64,000 nt of DNA from Agarivorans sp. Toyoura001 (GTDB lineage: Bacteria; Pseudomonadota; Gammaproteobacteria; Enterobacterales; Celerinatantimonadaceae). The position numbers and the translations under genes are program-made. Under the pieces are notes generated by a model that saw only the letters and a list, made by a program, of their open reading frames with translations, had not been told where the DNA came from and did no database searches. The stretch is from contig NZ_BJEQ01000005.1 in the NCBI RefSeq assembly GCF_005405585.1, positions 217,474 through 281,473 on the forward strand. The letters are read 5' to 3'. Shown in pieces: positions 35,732-45,371 of this stretch; within the stretch, counting starts at the first letter, position 1, and the number at the start of each line of letters is the position of its first letter.

Positions 35732-37786
35732 CTAAAACTCAGCCATTAAACGAATCACTACACTGGGCTCAATATAGTTTGGGACAGTAAATGTTTCCGA
35801 GGTATTGTTATACTCAACATGGCTACCAGCTAACAGATTTTTACCGCTAAGAGATAATTGGGTGCTGGGTTTGAACTGCCAATTCCAACTAAGATCTAAA
35901 ACATCATAGTCATCCACTCTATAGGCATCGCTGTTGATTGAACGGAATAGCGCAAATAAAGAATGTTGTTTAAATACCTGCCAACCTGCTTTAGCAAACA
36001 ATTGCTTTGAATCAGAATCGTAACCAATGGCCGGCTGGGTATCTGGCTGTAAATTATAGCGATACGACATTTGGCTATAGCCCAACTCACTGGTAAATCG
36101 AGGGTTAGGCTGCCAAGCAATTAAGGCCTCGCCGCCTTTCACATTGAGTTCTGCATTAGATACAACATCAAACTCTACGACCGTTTCAGTAAGCGCTTGC
36201 TGCGCTTCTTGGTATTTGCCGGCCGCTAACAACGCAAAAATTTCATCAACGCCTTCAGGAGACGTATTAGGCTGTACTGCAAATACATCTTTAGATTGGG
36301 TATGAAACAGCGCCACATCTAAAGACCAGTTAGACTGGCTAAAACGGTAGCCTAATTCATAAGACAGGGACTTTTCGGGCTCGACTTGTTGGTTACCATT
36401 TAAAACCGTTCGCAAGTGATACTGATCAATAGCATCGATACCGGTTTGTATAAACTCCCCTACGCGCGTGCCGTTGAGCGCCGAGTCGTAATCATACTCG
36501 GCCAACGAAGGAATGCGCACCCCTTGCGATACGGCTCCCCAAACTACATGGTTATTACTTGGTTGCCATAGCAATCGTGCCACTGGCTGGTGTTCCCAGC
36601 CAGTAAAACTATTGTGCTCAGACTTGTTACCCACAATTAAATTTAAGGTTTCCGGAACAAGCGGAAACTGAGCTTGAACAAATGCGCCATAATGTTGCAA
36701 ACGCGATAGGTCTGCGTCGCTGCTAATTAACGCATTTTCTTCGAAAGGTAGGTCACTATTACGGTAATTTAGCCCCCAATCAAACTGAGTACGACCAAAT
36801 AAAGTATTCATTTGATAATCGATGTCTAATGACTGAAAGCGTTCATCTAAATAAAGTTGCTCGCCATCTTGAATTGCCCACGAAGCTTGTAACATTTGAT
36901 TAGAGGAGTTCGACATGCGGTGTTCCGCTCTTGCCATTACCCGCCCATCTTGGCGCTGAAACCTGTCTTGATGAAGTGTGTTTTGATTAGTTTCTACTGA
37001 TAAAGCTTTTAAATTCTGACCCATGTCGGTATGGGTATAGTTCAGCTGAGTAAGAATAGACAAATCATCATTCGGCGCAAAATCTAAACGAAAGCCGATG
37101 CTTTTTTGCTTAGCATCATCGTTAGGTTCTGCTTTAGTGCCATGTTTCGACGCATCGGAATCACGTACGCTACCATATACACGATAACTGCCGTTATTAC
37201 CCAAATCGCCGCCATGACGCAGACCCACATCGTAGTTAAGCTGGTCACCGCTGCTCACCTGTACCAATGTATCTCGGGTATCCAGGCTGCTTTTAGTGAT
37301 GATGTTAATCACCCCATTTGTGGCATTGCTGCCCCATAACAAGCCACCTTGTCCGCGGATCACCTCAATACGTTCAATATCGTATAAAGGCACATCTAAG
37401 GTTTCCCAGTAGACGCCGGCAAAAGCAGGGTTATATACACTTTGTCCGTCTACCATCACTAACAGTTTGCTGGTATAACGGCCGGCCACACTTCTTGCTG
37501 TTATAGCCCACTGATTATTATCAAGCTGTCTCACTTCTAAACCAGGAACCAGCTTTAAAGATTCCGCAACGGTAACCGCACCAGATGCTTTAATGTCCTC
37601 TTTGCTTAATACATATAAAGAGGCGGCTGTGGTAAACGCAGATTGGGCACGCTTCATCGCCGACGTAGCTTGCACGTCAGTGGCCATTAGCGATTCTAAT
37701 TCTAAGCTCGACAGAGGATTATTTTCTTCTGCGACCAGACTGCTTGCGCAAAACAACAAAAAACAAGCACTAGTTGAAGGCTTCAA
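35732..37786 (-). CDS. TonB-dependent outer-membrane receptor
   Basis: The 684-residue form begins at a TTG (37786) eight bases after AAGGAG, which gives a clean signal peptide (KPSTSACFLLFCASSLVA). The ATG at 37843 is in frame but would put that ribosome site inside the gene. The plug domain (SLYVLSKEDIKASGAVTVAE, GLLWGSNATNGVINIITKSS) is followed by a 22-strand barrel-like region and a final strand ending VVIRLMAEF. Receptors with this plug are often encoded with YfiR and a cyclase. The ligand is unknown. Confidence 0.88.
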   Translation of the reverse strand: MKPSTSACFLLFCASSLVAEENNPLSSLELESLMATDVQATSAMKRAQSAFTTAASLYVLSKEDIKASGAVTVAESLKLVPGLEVRQLDNNQWAITARSVAGRYTSKLLVMVDGQSVYNPAFAGVYWETLDVPLYDIERIEVIRGQGGLLWGSNATNGVINIITKSSLDTRDTLVQVSSGDQLNYDVGLRHGGDLGNNGSYRVYGSVRDSDASKHGTKAEPNDDAKQKSIGFRLDFAPNDDLSILTQLNYTHTDMGQNLKALSVETNQNTLHQDRFQRQDGRVMARAEHRMSNSSNQMLQASWAIQDGEQLYLDERFQSLDIDYQMNTLFGRTQFDWGLNYRNSDLPFEENALISSDADLSRLQHYGAFVQAQFPLVPETLNLIVGNKSEHNSFTGWEHQPVARLLWQPSNNHVVWGAVSQGVRIPSLAEYDYDSALNGTRVGEFIQTGIDAIDQYHLRTVLNGNQQVEPEKSLSYELGYRFSQSNWSLDVALFHTQSKDVFAVQPNTSPEGVDEIFALLAAGKYQEAQQALTETVVEFDVVSNAELNVKGGEALIAWQPNPRFTSELGYSQMSYRYNLQPDTQPAIGYDSDSKQLFAKAGWQVFKQHSLFALFRSINSDAYRVDDYDVLDLSWNWQFKPSTQLSLSGKNLLAGSHVEYNNTSETFTVPNYIEPSVVIRLMAEF

Positions 37787-38001
37787 CAAGACAACTCCTT
37801 GGTCTTTAAAACTATCCTTAGTATCTGAAACAAAAATGCTCAAGGTAACAAGGGTATGAAATGGCTAAGGCCATGAGCATTTATTCAGCAAAAATTGATA
37901 GTATTTATCTCAAAGAAATAGATCAAGGAAAACCACAAACTAATAATGTTGGCGGAGATTTAAAATTGCTAAAATAATAAACAAGCTATTGAAAGTTATA
38001 G

Positions 38002-38931
38002 TTAAACCTTCACTAATTGGCGATGTTGGCAGCTACGATTTCGACCAGATTTTTTAGCTTGGTAAAGGGCATCGTCAGCCCGCTGTAAAACACTATCACG
38101 ACTAATATCACTTGATTCAATACTACTAACTCCAATACTAACGGTGACATGTAAACAACCTTGCTGATAACTAAACAGTTGCTGTTCTACGGCCTTTCTA
38201 ATTCGCTCAGCGCTAACGAACGCGTCGTTAACCTCAGTATGCGGTAACAAAATCGCAAACTCTTCTCCGCCCATACGTGAGCATAGGTCTACATCTCTTA
38301 ACTGAGATTTAATAACCTCATATAACTGCTTCAAAATGCGATCACCGCAAGGGTGACCATGCTCATCGTTAATTGCTTTAAAGTGATCAATATCGATCAT
38401 TATTAAACTGCAATCCAAATAATGGCGATGATAGGTTTGAAAATGATTCGCTAAGCTTTCGAAAAATCGACGACGATTAAAAGCGCCTGTTAGCGCATCG
38501 GTTTCGCTCAAAAAGCGCAACTGCTGCTCCAACTTATAGCGCTCATTGATGTTGCGTGCAGCCCACACCACCGCGCGATGCCCATCAATAAAGGACTGTA
38601 ATGGCAAAATTCGAGCTTCAAACCACTCTTCACGCTGTAGTTTGCTGCTCTCGCTGCAAGGCAGTCTCATATCCATGGGAGAGATGGAATATTCAGATAC
38701 GCGTAAGTTTTGCTCAAAGATACTCATTCGTATTTGCTGCATAAACCACTTAGCTTTTTCTTCACAAAATACGTCCGCAACAAAACGTCCGGTTAACAAG
38801 CGACTACAGGAAAAAGAGTGCGTTTCTTGATCGCCAAGGTGAGCGATACAATAGCCGTCTTCAGTGAACACGAGAGTCGAATCAGGAAATGCTGAAACGA
38901 TTTCTAGTAACTGGGCAGTAGATAAATGCAT
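38002..38931 (-). CDS. PAS-GGEEF diguanylate cyclase
   Basis: The 309-residue protein has an N-terminal PAS-like sensor (FPDSTLVFTEDGYCIAHLGD; residues 10-130) and a C-terminal GGDEF domain starting SETDALTGAFNRRRFFE. The active loop is SRMGGEEF near residue 220, a competent variant, with the RxxD inhibitory site RDVD five residues before it. It has no membrane segment, so it is cytoplasmic. It should make c-di-GMP in response to a bound ligand or redox state. Confidence 0.92.
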   Translation of the reverse strand: MHLSTAQLLEIVSAFPDSTLVFTEDGYCIAHLGDQETHSFSCSRLLTGRFVADVFCEEKAKWFMQQIRMSIFEQNLRVSEYSISPMDMRLPCSESSKLQREEWFEARILPLQSFIDGHRAVVWAARNINERYKLEQQLRFLSETDALTGAFNRRRFFESLANHFQTYHRHYLDCSLIMIDIDHFKAINDEHGHPCGDRILKQLYEVIKSQLRDVDLCSRMGGEEFAILLPHTEVNDAFVSAERIRKAVEQQLFSYQQGCLHVTVSIGVSSIESSDISRDSVLQRADDALYQAKKSGRNRSCQHRQLVKV

Positions 38932-39727
38932 TCTGGAGCCTTAACTAATTGCAAATACAATCGACAAGGTTTAGTTACGCGTATCAAATACTAGTTTGAA
39001 TTTATTAGAATTATTATGCTCAACCAAGGATGAAAATTTCAGTTTAAGCTCAACTATCAGACTACTCCGACCACCCAAGTCAAAAATTGATTTATATCAA
39101 TTAGGTAAAAAAATAGTAAGTAAATCTAAAAAACCATACATACCAAGAATATTAGCCCAGCTAAATTTGGGCATTCCAACAATTTCTCTGAGACAAGTGT
39201 TCTCACGCTACTGCTTAAATTTATTGGCAGGCCATTTTCTAGAGTATTGCATTCTTAAGATCAGCAAAAGCTAAGTTTCTTGATGGTGTTTCAGGCAAAC
39301 GCTCTTAATCGTTAAAACTGTCACAGCCTAATAAAACAACAATTGTTTTACCAAGCGTTCAAGATAAAAGTATTAACCAATTGTTAAGAATTTATGAACG
39401 CCATTAACGACTAATGAACTCATTTACAGAATTTAACGCTACTGAGTGGATAGATTATCTAGCCGCTTCACTCATTCGACTAGCTATTTTACGTGTCGAT
39501 AACCAAAGGTTTAAGCCATTACGCAGTCAGTGGTTAATCGCTATCAACAACGCATTTAAAGCAGTGCCTAAATCAATACCTCTTCAGTTAATGTTGAGCT
39601 GTTGACCTTATGTTAGGCAAGGCTGCATCGAGTCCCAAACGCTACTCAAGCTCAGTATTTATTGGGTTTAGTGACGTTTAGACAAAAGTAACACCATTAA
39701 AAAAACAACAAACTCTACATAAGGAAA
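38932..39727. other. Long region without a convincing gene
   Basis: These 796 bp are A/T-rich. Short plus-strand ORFs at 38996-39274 (92 codons, TTG start) and 39414-39605 (63 codons) lack ribosome sites and recognisable families. The 3' part should contain the promoter for the glucanase gene at 39728. Confidence 0.5.
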
Positions 39728-40510
39728 ATGATAGAAATGAAAGTTACCTCTATATTTGCAATTGCATTAACCGTAGTGACGGTCGCACCAGCGCATGCTA
39801 ATTATTTTAAAGATGATTTTAGCTGGGGGTACAAGTCTGGCATTTGGCAAGCTCGCGATGGCAGTAACGGCAGCCCTTTTGGCTGTAAGTTTACCCCATC
39901 CAAAATCTCACCCAGTTCACACGGAATTACACTTAACGTAGCGCCAAACCAATGCGCCGAACTTAGAACAAAATCGTTACTAAGTTATGGCAAAGTGCAA
40001 TCGAGCCTAAAAACAGGTAACGCGCGCGGCACCGTATCTTCAATCTTTACGTACACCTCATGGCACGATGTTCCAGGCCGAGCTTGGCAAGAAATTGATA
40101 TCGAGTTTTTGCCTAGCCTTGGCAACGTGGTGCACACTAATCTTATCTACCAACCCCAAGGAGGCCAATATCAGAGTTGGGAGCAAGATATAGATTTAGG
40201 CCAATACGGACTCAACATTCACCAAGATATGGTCCATATAGGCTTTGATTGGTCGAGCTGGAAAATCGATTGGTACTTAATAGACTCTTCAGGAAATACG
40301 CGAATCATTCGCAGCTTGTATAAAGACAATGGAGATGGTTATGTCGCTGCAAATGAAGTTCCACAATATGCTTGGCCAGTCGATCCCACGCGTATAATGA
40401 TTAATCATTGGCATGGTGATAACTCAGCAGATGCACAGTACTTTCCACAAGAGTACTTCAATCAAAACAACTGGGCTTACTACGATTATCTAGAATACAC
40501 CCCAAAGTAA
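39728..40510 (+). CDS. Secreted GH16 beta-glucanase (lichenase-like)
   Basis: The first ATG (39728) is used; a second at 39737 (MKVTSIFAIAL) gives a better signal peptide and may be the true start. The mature protein starts about NYFKDDFSWGYKSGIW. It carries the GH16 catalytic motif QEIDIEF (Glu122 nucleophile, Glu126 acid/base) and CAELRTKSLLSYGKV. The sequence resembles bacterial 1,3-1,4-beta-glucanase more than agarase, for example FTYTSWHD and the WHGDNS end. It hydrolyses beta-glucans outside the cell. Exact linkage specificity is not certain. Confidence 0.85.
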   Translation: MIEMKVTSIFAIALTVVTVAPAHANYFKDDFSWGYKSGIWQARDGSNGSPFGCKFTPSKISPSSHGITLNVAPNQCAELRTKSLLSYGKVQSSLKTGNARGTVSSIFTYTSWHDVPGRAWQEIDIEFLPSLGNVVHTNLIYQPQGGQYQSWEQDIDLGQYGLNIHQDMVHIGFDWSSWKIDWYLIDSSGNTRIIRSLYKDNGDGYVAANEVPQYAWPVDPTRIMINHWHGDNSADAQYFPQEYFNQNNWAYYDYLEYTPK

Positions 40511-40521
40511 ACTAAACTGTA

Positions 40522-40550
40522 AGCAGACTTTGTATGAAGTCTGCTGTTTC
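40522..40550 (+). terminator. Hairpin after the GH16 gene
   Basis: A 9-bp perfect stem (AGCAGACTT / AAGTCTGCT) with a 6-nt loop is followed by GTTTC. The T run is short, so the terminator may be weak. Confidence 0.6.
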
Positions 40551-40752
40551 AAGTTCTATCTAAGCTCTCTTGACCCACTTCTAAACATATCGCTCTCAAA
40601 GCACCTGCGTTAGCTCTCTTTAACGCTTTTCATTTATGGCATAAGTGTTGGTTTAATCACATCTGCGCAATAATTTATTTGTAATACCATAACAACATAA
40701 ATACATTGCGCAATAAACAAGCTGTAAATCAACTGAACGCTAAGGATGGCCC

Positions 40753-42777
40753 ATGCAAATTTCTGTTGTGATGAGAACGCTAATCGGTTTTGCCACTCTA
40801 CTGGTGCTGTTAATTGCCATCGCATTGATTGGCCAATTTAATATTAGAAGTTTGGAGTCTCAACTCAACGAGACTGTTGACAGGCTAACGCCCACTGCAG
40901 AGCTATCCAACCGTTTATCGGGCTTGCTGCTTAACTCAGCCTGGGTGATTGGCTTACATAGCAACACCGAATCTCTTGAGCAAATGAATCAGTTAGAAGA
41001 CCAAGCAGCTTCCCTTACCCTAACCTATCAAAACACCTATCAAGACTTACTGACACTCACCAAAAGCTACCCTGAGCTAAACCAAATACTTAAACCCGTT
41101 AAAGCCCACGCTGAAACAACCTTTACCACAGCTAGCACCCAGTTTGCCAATCACCAACAGTGGGTAAAAACTAACAAAGCCGTTCAAAGCCTGCGTCGCC
41201 AATTTAAACAGCAATGGAGTGGCTACCACGAGGATCTTCAGTTTATTGCTGACTCTGTAGATGGTGACGCTCAATGGATAGCCATTGCTTTACAAGCCGA
41301 TGGTGCCATTTTAGAGCGCCAGCTAGACGAAGCCTTTTATGCCAAAACGGTCAAACAAACCACTGAGCAATTGGTTCAACTTAAAAAGCTTTATGCACAA
41401 ATGATAGAAAAACGCGACGAGCTTGAGTTCTACATTGAAGATGATATTGAAAGTGTCGTGAACTACTTTGTGTTGCTCAATGAATCCATTAACAAAAATG
41501 GTTTGTTTAGTGAAATTGATCGCCTAGCTCATTTGAGCCAACAACAACGCAATAACTTTGAGGTAATTAATACCCAAACCGCAGAAGCCCTAGAACAGCT
41601 AACACTCGCCAGCGATGCGGTGTCATCCATGATTGTTAAGGCAAAAGCCCAAGTAAGCAACACCTCTCAAACTGCCATAACAACCATGATTGCGGTGGTG
41701 TTAGCCTCGTTAACTATCTCACTGGTGGTAGCGTGGAGCGTAACCTCTAGCATCAAAGGGCCACTAAAACGCACTTTGGCACAAATGAAAAAGTTAGTCG
41801 ACGGTGACTTTAGTGAGCAAATTACTATTGAGAAGAATGATGAATTTGGCCAAATTGCCCAACAACTGAACTTACTCACCGAGCAATTTAACCAAGTTAT
41901 AAGCTCTATGGTAAACAGTGCTAAGCAACTAGAAAGCAGTGCCGAAACCGGCCTAAATGCTAGCCAACATTCTCGCACCATTATTTCCGAGCAACGCGCA
42001 CAAACCAACATTGTGGCCGATGCCGTTAAAGCTATGGAAGAAGGCGTACAAGATGTCTCCCAGCAAGCTAATACCTCGCGCGATGATATTGGCGATGTAT
42101 CAGCACTCACTGAACAAGGGCGAAAAGCCGCACATACTACTCGCAATACAACCAATCAACTTAAAGCCACCATCATAAATGCCGCCAAGAAAGTAGATAC
42201 CTTAAAACAGAATTCCGACGACATTGGCTCTATCCTTGATGTTATTCAAGGCATCGCCGAGCAAACTAACCTACTTGCGCTAAATGCAGCTATTGAAGCA
42301 GCCCGTGCAGGTGAACAAGGTCGCGGTTTTGCGGTCGTTGCAGACGAGGTGCGCAATCTGGCTAGCCGAACCCAAAACTCAACGACCGAGATTTTCAGTG
42401 TGATAGACGGACTACAAAAAGGTGCAAACGCTGCGGTTGCGTTAATGAAACAAGGTGAGTCAATGGTGGCTGAATGCTTAAGCCAAGCCGAGCAAAGTGA
42501 CCAGCAATTAGAGAATATTGCAGTAATGCTGGAGCAAATTCGCGCCTATAGTCAACAAATTGCCAGCACTGCTGAAGAGAAAATGGCAGTAGCTTCGCAA
42601 GTTGCAAACAATGTACAAAAAATAGTAGATCTCGGTCATTCTGCTCATAAAGACGCGGAGCACAATGAGCAAGCCAGTGAATCATTAAAGGTTAAGTCTG
42701 AGCAACAGCTTGGCCAACTAGCCATCTTTAAACTTAAAGACTGCATTGCAGCTTCTGAGCAACCATTAACCACTTAA
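40753..42777 (+). CDS. Methyl-accepting chemotaxis protein
   Basis: The ATG at 40753 follows AAGGA. The 674-residue protein has a membrane segment at about residues 8-28, a large helical periplasmic sensor (residues 30-300), a second membrane segment near 310-335, and a HAMP region ([22 protein letters not shown]). The signalling domain has the conserved hairpin tip [37 protein letters not shown]. It reports a periplasmic stimulus to CheA/CheW. It lies between a glucanase and a polysaccharide-lyase-like gene, which suggests a carbohydrate-related ligand (inference). Confidence 0.95.
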   Translation: MQISVVMRTLIGFATLLVLLIAIALIGQFNIRSLESQLNETVDRLTPTAELSNRLSGLLLNSAWVIGLHSNTESLEQMNQLEDQAASLTLTYQNTYQDLLTLTKSYPELNQILKPVKAHAETTFTTASTQFANHQQWVKTNKAVQSLRRQFKQQWSGYHEDLQFIADSVDGDAQWIAIALQADGAILERQLDEAFYAKTVKQTTEQLVQLKKLYAQMIEKRDELEFYIEDDIESVVNYFVLLNESINKNGLFSEIDRLAHLSQQQRNNFEVINTQTAEALEQLTLASDAVSSMIVKAKAQVSNTSQTAITTMIAVVLASLTISLVVAWSVTSSIKGPLKRTLAQMKKLVDGDFSEQITIEKNDEFGQIAQQLNLLTEQFNQVISSMVNSAKQLESSAETGLNASQHSRTIISEQRAQTNIVADAVKAMEEGVQDVSQQANTSRDDIGDVSALTEQGRKAAHTTRNTTNQLKATIINAAKKVDTLKQNSDDIGSILDVIQGIAEQTNLLALNAAIEAARAGEQGRGFAVVADEVRNLASRTQNSTTEIFSVIDGLQKGANAAVALMKQGESMVAECLSQAEQSDQQLENIAVMLEQIRAYSQQIASTAEEKMAVASQVANNVQKIVDLGHSAHKDAEHNEQASESLKVKSEQQLGQLAIFKLKDCIAASEQPLTT

Positions 42778-42806
42778 GCACATACACTTAAACAAGAGTA
42801 AACAGG

Positions 42807-43718
42807 ATGAATGTTCAAGCTAAACACACCGTTGGGTATTTATTGGTATTGGTTAGTGTACCTGCGCTACTGGCTTGCAGTAGCGCAATACCTACTCACT
42901 CAGCGCTTAAGCTTGAGTCCTCAAGCCAAGTGCTTGGTGAAAGAGTTATAGCCAATGCTCGTTTAAACGCAGATGGTGAAAATAGCGGTTTAACACCTTA
43001 CCAATTAGTGCAAGCACAGTTTGGAAGCAACGCCGCAGAATCTCCCGATAGATTCAGCGGCGACCATCAAGGTGTAGCCCACATTGAAGAACACAGAGAC
43101 CCAGAAATAGGCCCTTACTTTCGTTTTATCTTGCATCGTGATGCAGATGGTCACAAAGGTAAGTTCATTGACCGTCAACGCAACGAGATCAAAATATACG
43201 GTGGCTCGCCAGACAAGCTAAAAGGCTATGAAAATAGCGTTTTCGAATACTCTTGGAAGTTTCGAATCAGTGAGCAAATGCAAGTAACCAACAAGTTTAC
43301 GCACTTATTTCAGCTAAAAGCCGTAGGGGGCGAGGATTCAATGCCAATTATTACCCTCACCGGCAATACCCGAAATGGCAAATCAGGTATAGAAGTTCGT
43401 CATAGCCCTTTAGTAAAAACCAATGTGTTAGCTCGTAACGATTGGCATTTGGTACAAGGTCAATGGCTAGAAGCTGTGGTAAAAGCTCAATACAGTGACC
43501 AAGGTTGGTTTAGCTTAAGCCTCACTCGACTGAGCGACGGCCATCAGATTTTTAATCTTCATGAGAACAACCTTGATATGTGGCGTGGTAACACTAGCAA
43601 GCACTTTGTGCGCCCGAAATGGGGGATCTACCGCTCAACAGTCGAAGCGCACAAACTCAAGCCAGAAACGCATGTCGACTTTGCTAATTTTCAGGTAAAG
43701 CAGTTTGCTAACAAATAG
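42807..43718 (+). CDS. Polysaccharide lyase-like lipoprotein
   Basis: The 303-residue protein has a signal peptide with a lipobox (PALLACSS; Cys24), so it should be lipid-anchored. The remainder is strand-rich, with NKFTHLFQLKAVGGEDSMP and HFVRPKWGIYRSTVE, blocks I know from the heparin-lyase-I-like jelly-roll family (PL13/PL20-type, 'polysaccharide lyase' domain). The fold is likely a beta jelly roll. Substrate and active site cannot be assigned. It lies 29 bp after the chemoreceptor, so they may be cotranscribed. Confidence 0.7.
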   Translation: MNVQAKHTVGYLLVLVSVPALLACSSAIPTHSALKLESSSQVLGERVIANARLNADGENSGLTPYQLVQAQFGSNAAESPDRFSGDHQGVAHIEEHRDPEIGPYFRFILHRDADGHKGKFIDRQRNEIKIYGGSPDKLKGYENSVFEYSWKFRISEQMQVTNKFTHLFQLKAVGGEDSMPIITLTGNTRNGKSGIEVRHSPLVKTNVLARNDWHLVQGQWLEAVVKAQYSDQGWFSLSLTRLSDGHQIFNLHENNLDMWRGNTSKHFVRPKWGIYRSTVEAHKLKPETHVDFANFQVKQFANK

Positions 43719-43721
43719 TGG

Positions 43722-44624
43722 CTAAACGGGATTACAATCGTCAAGCTGATTGGCTGCTAATGCAAATGTGCAGCTAACAATTAAGCTAACTTGTTCAACC
43801 TGCATAAAATGCCCTTGCTTGGGCAGACGAATCACCTTGCTATGTTCCGTTGATAAATACTTCTCAGCAAAATCGGCATTTTTAGGATCAACCAAATGGT
43901 CTTCACCGCCCTGCACCAAAACGACCGGAATACTTATCGATGCTAAACGCTCAGCAGAGTTAGCTAACCCATCTTGTAAAGCGTACATATCTAAATTAGC
44001 TTGATTAAGTTGCCTCCCCATTTCAGATAGAGACAGCAAAAAATGGCCCACTCCGTTAGCGGCAAATTTGTTGTACCAGCGAGGCTCGGTGAGCTCAGCG
44101 CTTTGTCCCCCAGCCAATAATAGTAAGCCGCCTACGTCACTGGGATGTTGTTGGGCTAAAATAGGCGCTAAAGACGCTCCCCAAGAGTGGCCCACAACAA
44201 TCAACGGCACATCAGGATGCTGCCGTTTTAGTTGTTGAATAAGAGGGCTTATCAATCGCGCCTGGTCAAACATACTCGCAACAGGTTGAGGAGCAGCTGT
44301 GTATTGAGATTCCCCCCAGCCTGGCCTATCGATACTGACCACTAATACCTCACTAAGCAAGCTCGGTTCTGTGATCAAATAAGCGCTATCTTGCCAGGAA
44401 CCTGGCGTGCCATGTATCCAAAGCATCACCGCTTTTTTAGCCCGCCCATTGCTGTGTGCGCTGAGAGAAAATTCACCATCAACTACTTGGTAATGGTTAA
44501 CATTAGGGTTATTTAACAAGTTTATTTTAATAAAGTCTTGTTGCTGCTGAATCGCCTCAGGCATTGGACTACAAGCTGTCAGAACGCCCAAAACGAGTAT
44601 GCTTAATCCGTGGCGTACGCCCAT
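43722..44624 (-). CDS. Alpha/beta hydrolase lipoprotein
   Basis: The start at 44624 (MGVRHGLSIL) has GAGGG at the right distance; the 44645 ATG has none. The signal peptide ends in a lipobox (VLTACS). Core motifs are LWIHGTPGSWQD (oxyanion hole), SIDRPGWGES and VVGHSWGAS (nucleophile Ser near residue 147), and a late HFMQVEQ with the catalytic His. It belongs to the large esterase/haloalkane-dehalogenase fold. It is anchored in the membrane and converges on the lyase-like gene with 3 bp between stops. Confidence 0.85.
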   Translation of the reverse strand: MGVRHGLSILVLGVLTACSPMPEAIQQQQDFIKINLLNNPNVNHYQVVDGEFSLSAHSNGRAKKAVMLWIHGTPGSWQDSAYLITEPSLLSEVLVVSIDRPGWGESQYTAAPQPVASMFDQARLISPLIQQLKRQHPDVPLIVVGHSWGASLAPILAQQHPSDVGGLLLLAGGQSAELTEPRWYNKFAANGVGHFLLSLSEMGRQLNQANLDMYALQDGLANSAERLASISIPVVLVQGGEDHLVDPKNADFAEKYLSTEHSKVIRLPKQGHFMQVEQVSLIVSCTFALAANQLDDCNPV

Positions 44625-44790
44625 TCTACTTGGCCCTCGATACACTATTAGCTGAACATATTATTAGTCCTTAATGCACTAGAAAGCCAAACGGCTACTA
44701 TTATTTCATCATTAATGACGCGATTACTCGCTTGACCCCAGCAAAGCGGCTCGCGATAATCCCTGCACTTTAAAAGAATGGCCAATATCA

Positions 44791-45234
44791 ATGAACGAAT
44801 ACGAAGACTCTCCCGAAGAAATTGAAGTAGAAGCACTTGAAGTCTTTGTAGAACAACAGCCCATTGAGCTCTATAAGGTACTGAAAATTGGTAACTTAGT
44901 GAACGGTGGTGGCGAAGCTAAACTGGCCATAGCCGAGGGTTACGTTGGTGTAAATGGTGAGTTAGAGCAACAAAAGCGTAAGAAGATCTATGCTGGCGAC
45001 ATCATTGAGTTTAATGGCCAATTTTTGTATGTCGTGTGCGATCAAGCTGTTACAGAGACAAAAACGCCTGCGATGCTCCCCCAAGATAAAACATCAAAAA
45101 AGGCCGCGTCTAAAACCAATAATAAAGCGACCAAACAAGCCAAGAGCAAAAAGCCATCAACCAAAGCACGTCAACAACCGGCAGATACGTCTAAAAAGAA
45201 TCAAAAAACCGGCCGCCACTCAATCAAGTTTTAA
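44791..45234 (+). CDS. S4-domain RNA-binding protein with lysine-rich tail (YbcJ-like)
   Basis: The N-terminal 85 residues hold an S4 domain: ELYKVLKIGNLVNGGGEAKLAIAEGYVGVNGELEQQKRKKIYAGDII, as in YbcJ. The last 55 residues (TKTPAML... to HSIKF) are very rich in Lys, Ser and Thr and look disordered. YbcJ-type S4 proteins bind RNA and are about 70 residues; the basic extension is additional. A strong terminator follows at 45261. Confidence 0.85.
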   Translation: MNEYEDSPEEIEVEALEVFVEQQPIELYKVLKIGNLVNGGGEAKLAIAEGYVGVNGELEQQKRKKIYAGDIIEFNGQFLYVVCDQAVTETKTPAMLPQDKTSKKAASKTNNKATKQAKSKKPSTKARQQPADTSKKNQKTGRHSIKF

Positions 45235-45260
45235 CCGGCAACCTTCATCCTTATCAAATC

Positions 45261-45289
45261 AAAAAAAGCAGCCAGTGGCTGCTTTTTTT
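45261..45289 (+). terminator. Rho-independent terminator after the S4 gene
   Basis: A 13-bp perfect stem (AAAAAAAGCAGCC / GGCTGCTTTTTTT) with a 3-nt loop, 27 bp after the stop. Confidence 0.9.
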
Positions 45290-45327
45290 AATCGCTAACT
45301 TAAATAGATAGAACCTTATTTTAGGCA

Positions 45328-45354
45328 TAAAAAAAGCCGCTCTAGGAGCGGCTT
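45328..45354 (-). terminator. Rho-independent terminator of fusA2
   Basis: An 8-bp stem (AGCCGCTC / GAGCGGCT) with a 3-nt loop precedes a run of seven Ts on the minus strand, 18 bp after the EF-G stop. Confidence 0.9.
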
Positions 45355-45371
45355 CGTACTAAAAAGTTAAG

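Noticed and set aside
38996..39274. 92-codon plus-strand ORF in the long gap
   Set aside because: It starts at TTG with no ribosome site, and no family or structure is visible.
39414..39605. 63-codon plus-strand ORF before the glucanase
   Set aside because: It has an ATG but no ribosome site, and no recognisable pattern or conserved neighbour.
39728..40510. Agarase or carrageenase assignment for the GH16 enzyme
   Set aside because: The sequence around the catalytic site and the CAELR block fit lichenase-like 1,3-1,4-beta-glucanases better, although specificity is not proven.
41667..42155. 162-codon antisense ORF inside the chemoreceptor gene
   Set aside because: It lies opposite the chemoreceptor coding frame, has no ribosome site, and the protein on the plus strand is a clear complete family member.
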